The notes under the pieces are model-generated. The model saw nothing but the letters and a program-made list of their open reading frames with translations. It had not been told where the DNA came from and searched no databases. Made by a program: the position numbers and the translations under genes. A stretch of DNA of 64,000 bases from Candidatus Heimdallarchaeota archaeon (GTDB lineage Archaea > Asgardarchaeota > Heimdallarchaeia > JABLTI01): contig JABCTZ010000036.1 in assembly GCA_018238155.1 (NCBI GenBank), positions 1 through 64,000 of the forward strand, in the 5' to 3' direction. Below, one piece after another: positions 34,806 through 43,872 of the stretch (positions within the stretch are counted from its first letter, which is position 1; every line of letters starts with the position of its first letter).

Positions 34806-35720
34806 ATGAAAAATCCTTGGTTGCGTATAATGCGCCCCTTTAATTGTTTTCTCATTTCTATGTGTGCTATAGTTGGTTGGGTTGCTGATAAAGGCTTATC
34901 CGCATTTACAGAACATTGGCCTGCATTGATAATGACTTTTATTGGTGGTTGGGCACTAAGTGCTGCAGCAATGATTTTGAATGATTATTTTGATATTGAA
35001 GTGGATATAATTAATCAACCACAAAGACCAATCCCTAATGGAGAAATAAAATCAAAAACAGCCTTAATAGTAGGTATTATTTTAGTTGTTCTTGGAATTT
35101 TGTTTGGTTTAGGCATCGATCTATACAGCTATTATGTTTTAGGTGGTGTTTTTGGTGTTGCTATTGTTTTTGCAATAGTAAATTCAATAATACTTCTAAC
35201 TTATACTAATTTTTTGAAGAAATATTCTATTCTTGGAAATTTAGCTGTATCAATGAGCGTATGGTTTGGATTTATGTACGGTGATTTAGTAGTTGATCTT
35301 CATTTCAATATTTTCCCTGAAACATTGGGTTTCGCAGCTTTTGTTCTTAATTTTGGAAGAGAAATAATGAAAGGCATTATGGATATTGAGGGTGATCGTA
35401 AGAACAATGTAACAACCGTTGCAACTGCTTTTGGAGTTAAGGCAACAGCAGTAATTTCAGCAATAACCTATATTCTTGCAATCAGTTCTGGTTTAATACC
35501 TATTTTTGTTGCAGAAGTAAGTTGGGTATATGTTTCAACCATTTCTTTTGCATTCATTTTAGCGGTAGTATGTGCAATCTGGATTTTAAAAGATCAAAGT
35601 ACCAAATCAATTATTAGAATCAAAACGATTATTCTCATTACAATGCTTGCAGCATTGGTGGCTTTTGCTTTAGAAGCTTTGTTAAGAGGTATAGTTCCAC
35701 CACTTATTATTAGCACTTAA
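34806..35720 (+). CDS. UbiA prenyltransferase, digeranylgeranylglyceryl phosphate synthase type
   Basis: The integral membrane protein has about eight to nine helices and the first aspartate motif NDYFDIEVDIINQPQRPIPNG, which with NQPxRP is typical of the archaeal enzyme that adds the second geranylgeranyl chain to the lipid core. The second motif is DIEGDRKNNVTTVA. Its product is an ether-lipid precursor, which marks the cell as archaeal. GTG 34779 opens the frame; ATG 34806 gives MKNPWLRIMRPFN, which fits the family start better. It follows the PolD gene on the same strand. Confidence 0.88.
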   Translation: MKNPWLRIMRPFNCFLISMCAIVGWVADKGLSAFTEHWPALIMTFIGGWALSAAAMILNDYFDIEVDIINQPQRPIPNGEIKSKTALIVGIILVVLGILFGLGIDLYSYYVLGGVFGVAIVFAIVNSIILLTYTNFLKKYSILGNLAVSMSVWFGFMYGDLVVDLHFNIFPETLGFAAFVLNFGREIMKGIMDIEGDRKNNVTTVATAFGVKATAVISAITYILAISSGLIPIFVAEVSWVYVSTISFAFILAVVCAIWILKDQSTKSIIRIKTIILITMLAALVAFALEALLRGIVPPLIIST

Positions 35721-35783
35721 TATATTATTAGCTTTAAGAAGAAAAAGAAAAAGGCTAAGAATTAGATTAATACTAATCTTAGT

Positions 35784-36638
35784 TTATTCTATATTAGAAG
35801 GTTTAGAATTTGGTTCTGCAGCTGGAGGCAATTCTGTTGCTCCTTCTACTGGTGCAGCAGGTGCGTTTGTCTTAATTTTTATCTCAATGGACGTTAATCT
35901 TTGGTTTATAAGATCAAATGCTTTTGATAACCTCCCTAGTTCTTCTTTTAGACTTCCAGTGGATTCTACACCTGTGTTTTGTACTTGATTTGCAGATGTT
36001 GCACTTCCTCCGGTAATTGCTGTCCCTTCTAATTGATTTACTTTTGATTCAAGAGCATCTACTGCAGTTAAGAGTGATGGAACACGATCATCATGGGGAG
36101 TTTTTGCCACAGATTCCTCGATTTTGTCTAGTCTATCTATTAGATTAGTGAACATTTCGGCGTCACCTTTGGTTTTATTCTTTGCAAACTCAGCTTCCAA
36201 TCTTGCTACTCGTTCAGTCTCCAAAGATCTTAAGCTGTTGTTAACATCGCCAATGCTCTCTTTCAGCTCTTCTACCATATTTTCTATCGTGTTTTCAATT
36301 AAGTCAATCTTTTGTTTCATTTCTTCAAGTTCAGAAGAATCAATTATGTCCTCAATTGCTTGAGGCGCTGATGTAGGTAAGCTTGTTTCTGCTTGTGTGA
36401 AAAGTTGGTCACAAACATTTCTTAAGGGATATTTATCGATAACAAGTCTTGAATTTTTCAATAATTCATTAGAAGCTTTATTAATTCCATTTTTAGAAAA
36501 TACTGGAACAATAACTTCATTTTCAACACCTCCTCTGAGTAAAAGAGATAAAACCCATCTACCACGGTCTTCAGCAAGTTGCAAATAATACATTGTGCCT
36601 GGAATTTGTATTTTCACTTTATCTATACTTTGTGACAT
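35784..36638 (-). CDS. Hypothetical protein with central coiled coil
   Basis: The 284-residue protein has an N-terminal folded part of about 90 residues (IQIPGTMYYLQLAEDRGRWVLSLLLRGG), then coiled-coil stretches (about 105-165 and 215-260) separated by low-complexity linkers, and a Pro/Ala/Glu-rich C-terminus. There is no signal peptide or membrane helix. No family is recognised. Cytoplasmic oligomerisation is the only safe inference. It is convergent with the prenyltransferase gene. Confidence 0.6.
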   Translation of the reverse strand: MSQSIDKVKIQIPGTMYYLQLAEDRGRWVLSLLLRGGVENEVIVPVFSKNGINKASNELLKNSRLVIDKYPLRNVCDQLFTQAETSLPTSAPQAIEDIIDSSELEEMKQKIDLIENTIENMVEELKESIGDVNNSLRSLETERVARLEAEFAKNKTKGDAEMFTNLIDRLDKIEESVAKTPHDDRVPSLLTAVDALESKVNQLEGTAITGGSATSANQVQNTGVESTGSLKEELGRLSKAFDLINQRLTSIEIKIKTNAPAAPVEGATELPPAAEPNSKPSNIE

Positions 36639-36778
36639 CGTAACACCGTTCCTTTCAAAAAGATATTTTGTTTTCTTATGACTTTATGTTAATGAAGAAT
36701 ATATATAAAACTTTACGAGTGGGTAAATTTCAACCAATTTAAAAAAGGAGCTAGAAATAGTTCTAGCTTGTAAAATAT

Positions 36779-37699
36779 TTATTTTTCTAAGAACTCTTGT
36801 ACTTTATAGGCTGCGACACAACCGTCTCCAACAGCAGTAGCAATTTGTTTTATTCGACCACAAACATCACCAATAGCATATACACCAGGGATATTTGTTT
36901 CCATAGTAGCAATATCGGATATGATATAGCCACGATCATCTACTTCAATTTTTAGTTGCTCTGCTAAGACAGTATTTGGCACACTACCATATTCGATGAA
37001 AATCCCTTCAGCCTTCACTTTGTGTTCTTCTTTGCTAGATTTAAAAGTAAATGACTCAACGTATTCTCCACCAGAAATCTCGGATACTCTAGTTTGATAA
37101 TGAATTTCTATATTATCTCGAGTTTTTAATCTATTTTCATAAATAGGTTCTGCACCTAGCTCTTTTCTTGTACAGATTAAATACACTTTAGAAGAAATAT
37201 TAGAAAGATAAATCGCTGCTTTAGCTGCTCCCGTGCCATATCCAAGGACAGCGGTTGGTTTTCCTTGATAAAGAGCTCCATCGCAAACAGCACAATAAGA
37301 CACTCCTTTGCTATAATATTCTTCTTCACCTTTAATTTTCATTTTTTTATGCCGTGCACCCATGCCGAGGATAACTGCTTGAGCTTTAATTGTTTCTTCT
37401 TCCTCAGTTTTTACAATGAATTTTCCATTCTCTTTTTCGATTGAAATAACTCTATCATAAGAAACTTTGGCACCATTTGCTTTGGTTTGTTTTTCCATTC
37501 CTTCCATTAGCTCTAAACCTTGAACTCCTTTTGCAAAGCCGGAATAATTTTCAATCAAACCTAAATTCGCAACTTGAGACTCATAAGGGTTGCCGATTAC
37601 CAAAGTTGACACTCCTGCTCTGGCAGTATATATTCCTGCTGTCAATCCTGCAGGTCCTGCTCCTACAATCACTACTTGATATTCTTTCTTTTGTAACAT
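36779..37699 (-). CDS. Thioredoxin reductase-like flavoprotein
   Basis: The 306-residue protein has the FAD-binding motif VGAGPAGLTAGIYTARAG at residues 11-28, the redox pair CAVC near 135-138 and the C-terminal FAD motif VYAIGDVCG. The second nucleotide site is altered: GYGTGAAKAA replaces the usual GGGxSAxEEA, and LICTRKELGAEP stands where NADPH-dependent enzymes have HRRxxxR. It may use NADH, ferredoxin or another donor. No thioredoxin gene with CxxC is seen in the window. It is followed on the same strand by the hypothetical coiled-coil gene. Confidence 0.88.
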   Translation of the reverse strand: MLQKKEYQVVIVGAGPAGLTAGIYTARAGVSTLVIGNPYESQVANLGLIENYSGFAKGVQGLELMEGMEKQTKANGAKVSYDRVISIEKENGKFIVKTEEEETIKAQAVILGMGARHKKMKIKGEEEYYSKGVSYCAVCDGALYQGKPTAVLGYGTGAAKAAIYLSNISSKVYLICTRKELGAEPIYENRLKTRDNIEIHYQTRVSEISGGEYVESFTFKSSKEEHKVKAEGIFIEYGSVPNTVLAEQLKIEVDDRGYIISDIATMETNIPGVYAIGDVCGRIKQIATAVGDGCVAAYKVQEFLEK

Positions 37700-37785
37700 T
37701 TTGTTTGTCTATCCCTTGTTTTATTTTTGCTGTCAAATTTTTGTTGTATACAGAGAACTTTGATGGTAATTAAATATGCTTCTCC

Positions 37786-39408
37786 TTACATAGTAATTTT
37801 TTCTGAATAAATAATATTAGTTATTTTTCCGATACCTTTTGTTCTCCCTTCCCTGAAAAGTATTTTTGCCCCTACTTTCAAATATTCTGGATAATACATG
37901 AATCTAAATCTTACTTTTGCTTTATCTCCCGTTCTCACTACTTCCTTATTCATATCAATGATTTTTGCTGTTTGCCGAATCGTGCCACAATGAATTACTG
38001 CTTGATAATTCTTTTGAATTGTTGTGGAATGATATAATATTAGTACTTCTGCTTCAAATTCTTTTGCCACTTTTGGAATGATTTGTTGGTCAAGTAATAC
38101 CATACCTTTTCTAATTGCAGTTCTTTGAATTCTTTTTAATGCAAATGTTGCCGTTTGACCTGCAACCACTCTTTTAACAGGCAATCGTTTATTATGAATG
38201 CTCTTTACTTTTACTTGTTTGAATTTTCCATTTTCATCTGGTCCTAATTGCAAAATATTGTCGATTGCGATGGATCCACTCAAGAGTGTTCCTGCGACTA
38301 CAGTACCAACTCCTGTAACTGAGTATGTTTCATCGATATGAAATTCTGCCTGTTTATCAATAAATTCTTCCCATTTTTTATTCGCTGGAAGGATATTGAG
38401 AAATCTCCTAAGAAGGGCTAGATTTTCACCTGTAACATTGGATACAAGAAAGATGGGTACAATTCTTCCTGATAAAAGGTTCTTTGCACTCACTATTATA
38501 TCATCTTCATTCCTAATAATAATTGGAATTTTGTTAGACCCAGGCAGTTTCAATAGTTTCGTCAAATTCTCAATAGTTTGTTTTAAGATGTGTTTGGGAC
38601 AGATATCAATTTTTGTTATTACAACAATTACAGGTACTTTTAGAGCTAGGACAATGCCAAGATGCTCTTTTGTCATACCAACCACTCCCATATTTGATCC
38701 GACAACGAGTAATGCATAATCTGGTAGATGGCCTGTTAAACCGAACAGAGTTGTTTTCAGATATTTCTCATGACCTCCTAAATCAATAAAAGTTAATACT
38801 TTTGCACTTTCTTCAATTATTTTCGCCCAAGATTGATTACCTAATAAATTATAATTAACAATTTTTCCTTTGCTATCAAATCCAAGTATCTGTTGACTAA
38901 TACTAGATGTTCTACCTGTTTCCACTTCATGTTTGTGTCGAAAAACATTGACTCGAGTCAATCCTCTCCCATTATCTAATTTCCCTTGTGTAAGCACTCC
39001 AACTAAAGTGCTCTTTCCACTATCAACATTTCCTGCAACTGCAACTCTTATTTCGATATATTCTTCCTCTGCTAGTTTTCGTACTAAAATTTCCGCTACT
39101 TTTCCTGATTCTCCTTCTCTTTCTCTTAAGATAGTTATATCAGCTTGAAGTTGTTCAGCCATTTTCTCAAGGGTTTTAATGGAGTTTTTTAGTTCTTCTT
39201 CATTAATACCTTTGGGATATCCATTATCTTCAATACCAATTTCATAAATCGCTTCTCCTTGCCCTTCTTGTAAGCGGAATTTCATTTGAGTAACTAAATG
39301 CTCAAACCTAGTTGCTGAAGGATCGATTAACTTTAGTTTATATTCAACATTTCCTTCCTCCTTCTCTTGTTCTAAAAAAGGCGTTTTATCTTTTTTGGAA
39401 GAGGGCAT
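37786..39408 (-). CDS. GTPBP1-type translational GTPase
   Basis: The 540-residue protein has the EF-Tu/EF-1A fold: GNVDSGKST at residues 126-134, DLGGHEKY (switch II), TKIDI (G4) and a late SAK-type G5, then two beta-barrel domains. A 115-residue N-terminal extension and the sequence RHKHEVETGRTSSISQ place it in the GTPBP1/GTPBP2 family (COG5258), known from eukaryotes and some archaea and linked to ribosome rescue or mRNA turnover. It is not EF-1A, which lacks the extension. It is an interesting eukaryote-like feature. Confidence 0.87.
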   Translation of the reverse strand: MPSSKKDKTPFLEQEKEEGNVEYKLKLIDPSATRFEHLVTQMKFRLQEGQGEAIYEIGIEDNGYPKGINEEELKNSIKTLEKMAEQLQADITILREREGESGKVAEILVRKLAEEEYIEIRVAVAGNVDSGKSTLVGVLTQGKLDNGRGLTRVNVFRHKHEVETGRTSSISQQILGFDSKGKIVNYNLLGNQSWAKIIEESAKVLTFIDLGGHEKYLKTTLFGLTGHLPDYALLVVGSNMGVVGMTKEHLGIVLALKVPVIVVITKIDICPKHILKQTIENLTKLLKLPGSNKIPIIIRNEDDIIVSAKNLLSGRIVPIFLVSNVTGENLALLRRFLNILPANKKWEEFIDKQAEFHIDETYSVTGVGTVVAGTLLSGSIAIDNILQLGPDENGKFKQVKVKSIHNKRLPVKRVVAGQTATFALKRIQRTAIRKGMVLLDQQIIPKVAKEFEAEVLILYHSTTIQKNYQAVIHCGTIRQTAKIIDMNKEVVRTGDKAKVRFRFMYYPEYLKVGAKILFREGRTKGIGKITNIIYSEKITM

Positions 39409-39516
39409 ACTTACAAACTCCTTCTATTATCTAATTAGAATAGCTAATCTTGCTTTATTAATGCTAAGAATTATTTGCTTGTATGGTGTTTATTACTAAA
39501 AAACAAAGGGTATCTC

Positions 39517-40707
39517 TTAATTTTTTATGTCAATTTTTACGTCATGATTTGTTAATTTTCTTACTTCTCTCTGAGCTTCGGCTGCAAAAGAAGCAATGGT
39601 TTTATTTAATTCTTGAAGAGAACTATCCATTTCACGAATTCTACGTTGCTTCCTATTTTCGTTTTTCTCTAAAGATTCTTGCGCTTCTTTATATTCTTGT
39701 ATTTGATCCTTCAAACCTAAATTATCAATTTTTACTTCAATATTGGTTATCTGTTCTTTTAGCATTAGTAAATCAGTGTGAAGTTCCTTTATAGATCCAT
39801 CAATTACATTATGCGCATATGTTATTGCTTTATTTTTCATTGAAGCTTTCAATTTTATTTTTTCAGCTTTTGCTGCTTCAATCAATATTTCCATTAAATT
39901 ATCTAACTTCTTATGTCCTTCTTCTAACTCCCAAAGAGCCTCTATAGGGTTTTCTCTTAAGAGATTGGCTATTATAATTAACTCAGGAGGAACCATAATT
40001 TTTCCATCTTGTGCTCGAGAAGTTAATTTTCTTAGAGGTTTATCCATTCCTCCAAGTTCTAAACGGAGTTTCTTTCCAATTATTTGGACTTCTTTATTTA
40101 GTTTATCTAATTGTGCTAATACTTCTTTTGATTCAAGAGAAGTTGTACTATTGTTTAATTTTGAAATCTCTTCTAAAATTTCATCAACTTCTGCTTTTTC
40201 AGCAGAAATTTGTTTCTTGAGATTATCTCGACTTTCAACTTTGCTGATAATCAGCGAAATTTTCTCAGAAGTATTATCTACTTCTTGGAGAAGTACAGTT
40301 TTATTTTCGATGAATTGATTAAAGTCCTGATAATTTTTTTGTATTCTAGTAAGAGCTCTATTTAAAATAAACACTCTTGTTTTGTATTTTCGCTTCAAGT
40401 TTGGAATGAATCTTCTACCAATTATCATAACTCTTTGCAAAAACTTTCCCAAACTTTTAACCCACTCTTCCGTTGACTTATAAGTAATCTTTTCGGGATA
40501 CTCAAAATTAGTAACCATCGCAGTCATTTTTTCGAAGATATTTTGTGAGGAACGCGTTTCAGCATCTATGGTATCTCCAATTTCGAAATCTTGTGCTGCA
40601 AGTTCCAATTCTCCCATCGAAGATCTGACTAATTCAATTCTCTTATGTATTTCTTGCCGCACTTTTTTTACACTATTTTCGGTTTCATCTTTAAACCATT
40701 TATTCAT
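39517..40707 (-). CDS. Large coiled-coil protein
   Basis: About 397 residues, nearly all helical, with long charged heptad regions (about 10-60, 115-210, 265-390). A compact region near 225-255 (REnPIEALWELEEGHKKLD) may be a folded module. It has no signal peptide or membrane helix. The frame opens at TTG 40725, with ATG 40707 as the more natural start. Upstream, two 19-bp direct repeats at 40778-40845 may be binding sites for its regulator. A structural or chromosome-related role is possible but not shown. Confidence 0.65.
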   Translation of the reverse strand: MNKWFKDETENSVKKVRQEIHKRIELVRSSMGELELAAQDFEIGDTIDAETRSSQNIFEKMTAMVTNFEYPEKITYKSTEEWVKSLGKFLQRVMIIGRRFIPNLKRKYKTRVFILNRALTRIQKNYQDFNQFIENKTVLLQEVDNTSEKISLIISKVESRDNLKKQISAEKAEVDEILEEISKLNNSTTSLESKEVLAQLDKLNKEVQIIGKKLRLELGGMDKPLRKLTSRAQDGKIMVPPELIIIANLLRENPIEALWELEEGHKKLDNLMEILIEAAKAEKIKLKASMKNKAITYAHNVIDGSIKELHTDLLMLKEQITNIEVKIDNLGLKDQIQEYKEAQESLEKNENRKQRRIREMDSSLQELNKTIASFAAEAQREVRKLTNHDVKIDIKN

Positions 40708-40777
40708 TTTACTTAGTGAAATCAATTTGTTTCATCCCTAGAACAATGTATATTCCATAATTATTATGCTGAAATTA

Positions 40778-40845
40778 ATTTTTAGGTATATTACTAAATT
40801 GTAAATGCTGTTTTATTTATGTTTGCATTTTTAGGTCTATTACTA
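40778..40845. repeat. Two 19-bp direct repeats
   Basis: ATTTTTAGGTATATTACTA (40778-40796) and ATTTTTAGGTCTATTACTA (40827-40845) differ by one base and are 49 bp apart. Each is preceded by ATGCTG. They lie upstream of the minus-strand coiled-coil gene and look like paired protein-binding sites. Confidence 0.55.
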
Positions 40846-41280
40846 CTTTTTATTGATTTATCTCTCTTGAAAAGAGAGATTGCTATTTCACTTAAATCAT
40901 TTGGGTTAACTGGATTATCAATAATTTTGATTCTTCCTAATTCCTACTACTCTTTTACTGTGAAGAATAATACTCTTTTTTTTTGACACAATGTTGTTTT
41001 ATAACGATAGACTACCAATCATCAAATGATAGTTTCTTCACTCCGTTAAGTTGAGTGAGCTCACAAGAAATCTAATTAGCAAAATGTCTTTGAGATTTAA
41101 TTAATAAAGATAGACCATGTTTCCTTTTCTCATTCTATATAATTTGCTAAATTATTAAAATATTGATTAATAAGAAGAATTTTTAATTATGAATCAGAGA
41201 AAAAGACTTTTAACTAGGTTATTCAGAGTTTTGAAAATTAGGATTAACTTTAATTATAAGTAAAGATTATAGTATTCTGA

Positions 41281-41297
41281 TACAGAAATTTTCTGTA
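41281..41297 (+). promoter_or_regulatory. Inverted repeat at the MoxR start codon
   Basis: TACAGAAA (41281-41288) and TTTCTGTA (41290-41297) form a perfect 8-bp repeat around one base, ending three bases before the ATG. In RNA it would fold next to the start; in DNA it could be an operator. Confidence 0.4.
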
Positions 41298-41299
41298 GG

Positions 41300-42190
41300 A
41301 TGAAAGTAATGCCTTCAAAACAAGTAGATAAAACAAATCTAAAAGAATCAGTAACTGAAATTAAAAAGAAATTTCACATAGTTGGACGAACAAGTGAATT
41401 AATGAGATCCCTCGCAGCAAAAGCTGCTGGAAGACATATTCTATTAGAAGGTCCTGTTGGTGTGGGAAAAACAGAAATTGCTCATGCACTTGCTGCTTAC
41501 CTTAATACAAAATTTGTTAGATTTGATGGGGATGAAAGATATCATCCTGATAAATTAGTTGGTCATTTCGATCCTCCTGTAGTCTTAGAGAAAGGATATT
41601 CCTTTGATTCCTTTGTTTCAGGACCACTTATTCGAGCTATGAACAGTGGAGCTATTCTTTTTGCGAATGAGATTAATCGTTGCCCTGAATCTACACAAAA
41701 TGTTCTGTTATCTGCTATGGATGAAGCAAGAATTGTTATACCAAAACTTGGTGAAGTAAACGCAAAAGATGGCTTCTTTATAATTGCAACACAAAATCCT
41801 GTAGAATTTATAGCAACAACACCATTGGGTGAAGCTATTAAAGATAGATTCGTTTGGATTAGATTAGATTATCAATCCGCTGTAGAAGAGAAGCAAATAG
41901 TTGCCGCAAAAATGAAAGATGCCCCCAAAGAACTCGTTGAATATTCTGTAAACATAGTAAGAGAAACACGTATTTCAGCTAAATTACGAAGAGGGTCTAG
42001 CATCAGAGGTGCTATTGATTTAGCTTCAATTATTTTTGAATTTGAGGACAGGTCAATGCAAACCTGGATAGATATCAGTATAATGGCACTTGCAACTAAA
42101 ATAGAATTGGAAGATGGCATAGAAGAAAAAATTGAGACTGTAATCGAAGAAATTGTCCGAAAGGTTATTGGTAAGTTTTTTCGGACCTAG
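41300..42190 (+). CDS. MoxR-family AAA+ ATPase
   Basis: The 296-residue protein has Walker A GPVGVGKTE at about residues 51-59, the Walker B region ILFANEINRC near 115, sensor 1 IIATQNPVE and a C-terminal lid. MoxR ATPases act as chaperones that load metals or mature protein complexes, working with a von Willebrand A partner, encoded directly downstream. In Walker B an asparagine (NEIN) replaces the common aspartate (DEIN), while the catalytic glutamate remains; this is a known variation. ATG 41300 and ATG 41309 are both possible starts. Confidence 0.9.
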   Translation: MKVMPSKQVDKTNLKESVTEIKKKFHIVGRTSELMRSLAAKAAGRHILLEGPVGVGKTEIAHALAAYLNTKFVRFDGDERYHPDKLVGHFDPPVVLEKGYSFDSFVSGPLIRAMNSGAILFANEINRCPESTQNVLLSAMDEARIVIPKLGEVNAKDGFFIIATQNPVEFIATTPLGEAIKDRFVWIRLDYQSAVEEKQIVAAKMKDAPKELVEYSVNIVRETRISAKLRRGSSIRGAIDLASIIFEFEDRSMQTWIDISIMALATKIELEDGIEEKIETVIEEIVRKVIGKFFRT

Positions 42191-42200
42191 TGAGATAGTA

Positions 42201-43262
42201 ATGCCTCAAACAGGTGGTGGTCGTGCTCCACCTCAATTTGGTCGCTTAACACCAGAAAAACTTATTGAAGCCGAAATTGTTTCTGGTACTCGTTCAGCTG
42301 AACAATATCAAGATATGACCAAGGGAATGAAATTCCCTAAAATTAAAAAAATGACCGAGCTTGCTATTGAATATGATAATATTCCTGCTCTAAAAGGCAT
42401 AGCTAAAAGCAATCAATTTGCTGTTGCTGAGGCACTACAATCAAACGAAGGTGTAAGAATGCTTGAAAGAAGAGCTGCAAGAGGCGAGGGTAGTGCACCC
42501 GAATTGTTCTTTATGTTGCGGAGCAATTTTGACCCACAATATCGAAAAATCTATCGAAGATTAGCAAGAAAATCAGTTTTGAAATCCTCTTACAGAGTTG
42601 TTGGTCGAGGACTGAAAGGTGAATTGCGTATTAAAACTGAATATGAACCTGGAATGACTGATTTTGACATGGATAATTTAATTGAGAAATTTCTGTTAAA
42701 TCGATATATTCAATATTCTGATATCGTTGCTATTGAACGAAGAAGCAGAGAAAATATTGGTGTGTTAATGTTTGATACTTCTGGTTCATTATATGGAGAA
42801 AAGTTTAGAAATGCCGCAATGGCAGTAGCTATACTCGCTTATCATTTAGCAAAAGAAAAATATGCCGTAATTCTTTTCAACACAAATGCAACAATAATAA
42901 AACATCTGGATGAAAAAGTAAAGATAGATGATTTAATCGATAGAGTACTCGAAAGTGAATCCGCAGGTTATACTAATCTCTCTGAAGCATTAAAAACTGG
43001 TTTAGGTGAATTGAATAAGGACAAACACACCGAGAAATTTGGTGTACTAATTACTGATGGATGCTTCAATAGAGGAGTTGACCCACGATCTTTTGCAAAA
43101 AGTTATTTCAACTTGCATGTTCTAGGTCTTCCAACAGAAAAAGCTTGGGGTGAAACCGTTTGTCGTGATTTAGCAAGAATTGGTAAAGGACGCTTTATGA
43201 GAGTAAGCAGTCTAAATCAAATACCAAGAATTCTAATGAAATTATTGCGAAAGAAAGGTTAA
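42201..43262 (+). CDS. Von Willebrand factor A-domain protein, MoxR partner
   Basis: About 353 residues from ATG 42201, which has GTGAGAT upstream and lies 10 bases after the MoxR stop; the frame is open from 42153. The C-terminal half is a VWA domain with an intact metal site, MFDTSGSLYG (DxSxS) near 191, a threonine in ESAGYTNLSEAL and an aspartate in LITDGCFN. The N-terminal half is basic and without a known fold. With MoxR it should form a two-part complex-assembly machine whose client is unknown; no obvious metalloenzyme is adjacent. Confidence 0.88.
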   Translation: MPQTGGGRAPPQFGRLTPEKLIEAEIVSGTRSAEQYQDMTKGMKFPKIKKMTELAIEYDNIPALKGIAKSNQFAVAEALQSNEGVRMLERRAARGEGSAPELFFMLRSNFDPQYRKIYRRLARKSVLKSSYRVVGRGLKGELRIKTEYEPGMTDFDMDNLIEKFLLNRYIQYSDIVAIERRSRENIGVLMFDTSGSLYGEKFRNAAMAVAILAYHLAKEKYAVILFNTNATIIKHLDEKVKIDDLIDRVLESESAGYTNLSEALKTGLGELNKDKHTEKFGVLITDGCFNRGVDPRSFAKSYFNLHVLGLPTEKAWGETVCRDLARIGKGRFMRVSSLNQIPRILMKLLRKKG

Positions 43263-43345
43263 CCTAGTTTAAATAGGAATGACTTTCTCATTTACACTTG
43301 AAGTTTGTTTTTTTTTAAAATAAAAAAAAAGAAGATATTGCTGAA

Positions 43346-43651
43346 TCAAAGATTGAACATTTTGCTTAAATCTTCACTTTCTTCTTCTTTTTGTGGTTTT
43401 TTCTTTCTGGTGTAAGCAGATATTAACTCAGGATGGTTGTGTTGAACGTGTTGTCTCCAATTTTTTACCATCACACCACAATAACCACAAATACTTAACG
43501 CCTCTTTTTCCTCTCTTTTCTTTAGATATTCGGCATATTTTGGATGTTTTCTTTTCATATGTTCTTCTACGTCATCGACCAAGCATTGACAAATTTTGCA
43601 AAATTTAAGTCCTTGCCTTTTATTTTGAATAATGGATGATTTAGCACACAA
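43346..43651 (-). CDS. Small protein with two C2H2 zinc fingers
   Basis: The 101-residue protein holds CKICQCLVDDVEEHMKRKH and CGYCGVMVKNWRQHVQHNH, two C2H2-type sites in tandem, separated by a basic linker. The tail KKKPQKEEESEDLSKMFNL is charged. The TTG start has GAGGAA 8 bases before it. It probably binds nucleic acid; small zinc-finger proteins of this kind are common in archaea and often regulate transcription. It converges with the VWA gene. Confidence 0.78.
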   Translation of the reverse strand: MCAKSSIIQNKRQGLKFCKICQCLVDDVEEHMKRKHPKYAEYLKKREEKEALSICGYCGVMVKNWRQHVQHNHPELISAYTRKKKPQKEEESEDLSKMFNL

Positions 43652-43748
43652 TTTGAGGTTCCTCGGCGTGTTTTTTTTTTAAAAGCTCATTATTTCTATA
43701 TCAAGAATTATCAATCAAGATACAATATATTAAATTCTTATCACTTCG

Positions 43749-43756
43749 TATAAAAG
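43749..43756 (+). promoter_or_regulatory. TATA box of a third candidate RNA
   Basis: TATAAAAG is about 25 bases before the palindromic stem that would open a short transcript ending at the hairpin and T-run at 43850-43872. Confidence 0.4.
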
Positions 43757-43777
43757 TATTACTCGTGTTGCTTTTTT

Positions 43778-43872
43778 TCGAAAAAGGAGCAGTAACAAAG
43801 AGCTAATTTGAATATTTTTGTCGACATATTGTCTAAAAAGAAATAATTGCACTATCTAAATAGTGTTTTTTT
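43778..43872 (+). ncRNA. Candidate small RNA with terminator, about 95 bases
   Basis: From a start predicted near 43778, the transcript would include a GGAG-containing stretch and end at CACTAT/ATAGTG (43850-43865) followed by seven T (43866-43872), a textbook hairpin terminator with no protein gene upstream on this strand. A 12-codon frame exists from TTG 43808. The palindrome TTTTTCGAAAAA spans 43774-43785. Confidence 0.35.

Larger units (their letters stand above)
40726..41299. other. Regulatory gap between coiled-coil and MoxR genes
   Basis: This 574-base divergent region holds two 19-bp direct repeats, a perfect TCTCTCTT/AAGAGAGA hairpin (40861-40879), the palindrome GTGAGCTCAC (41055-41064) and an inverted repeat touching the MoxR start (41281-41297). 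I see no reading frame that looks coding. Confidence 0.5.
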
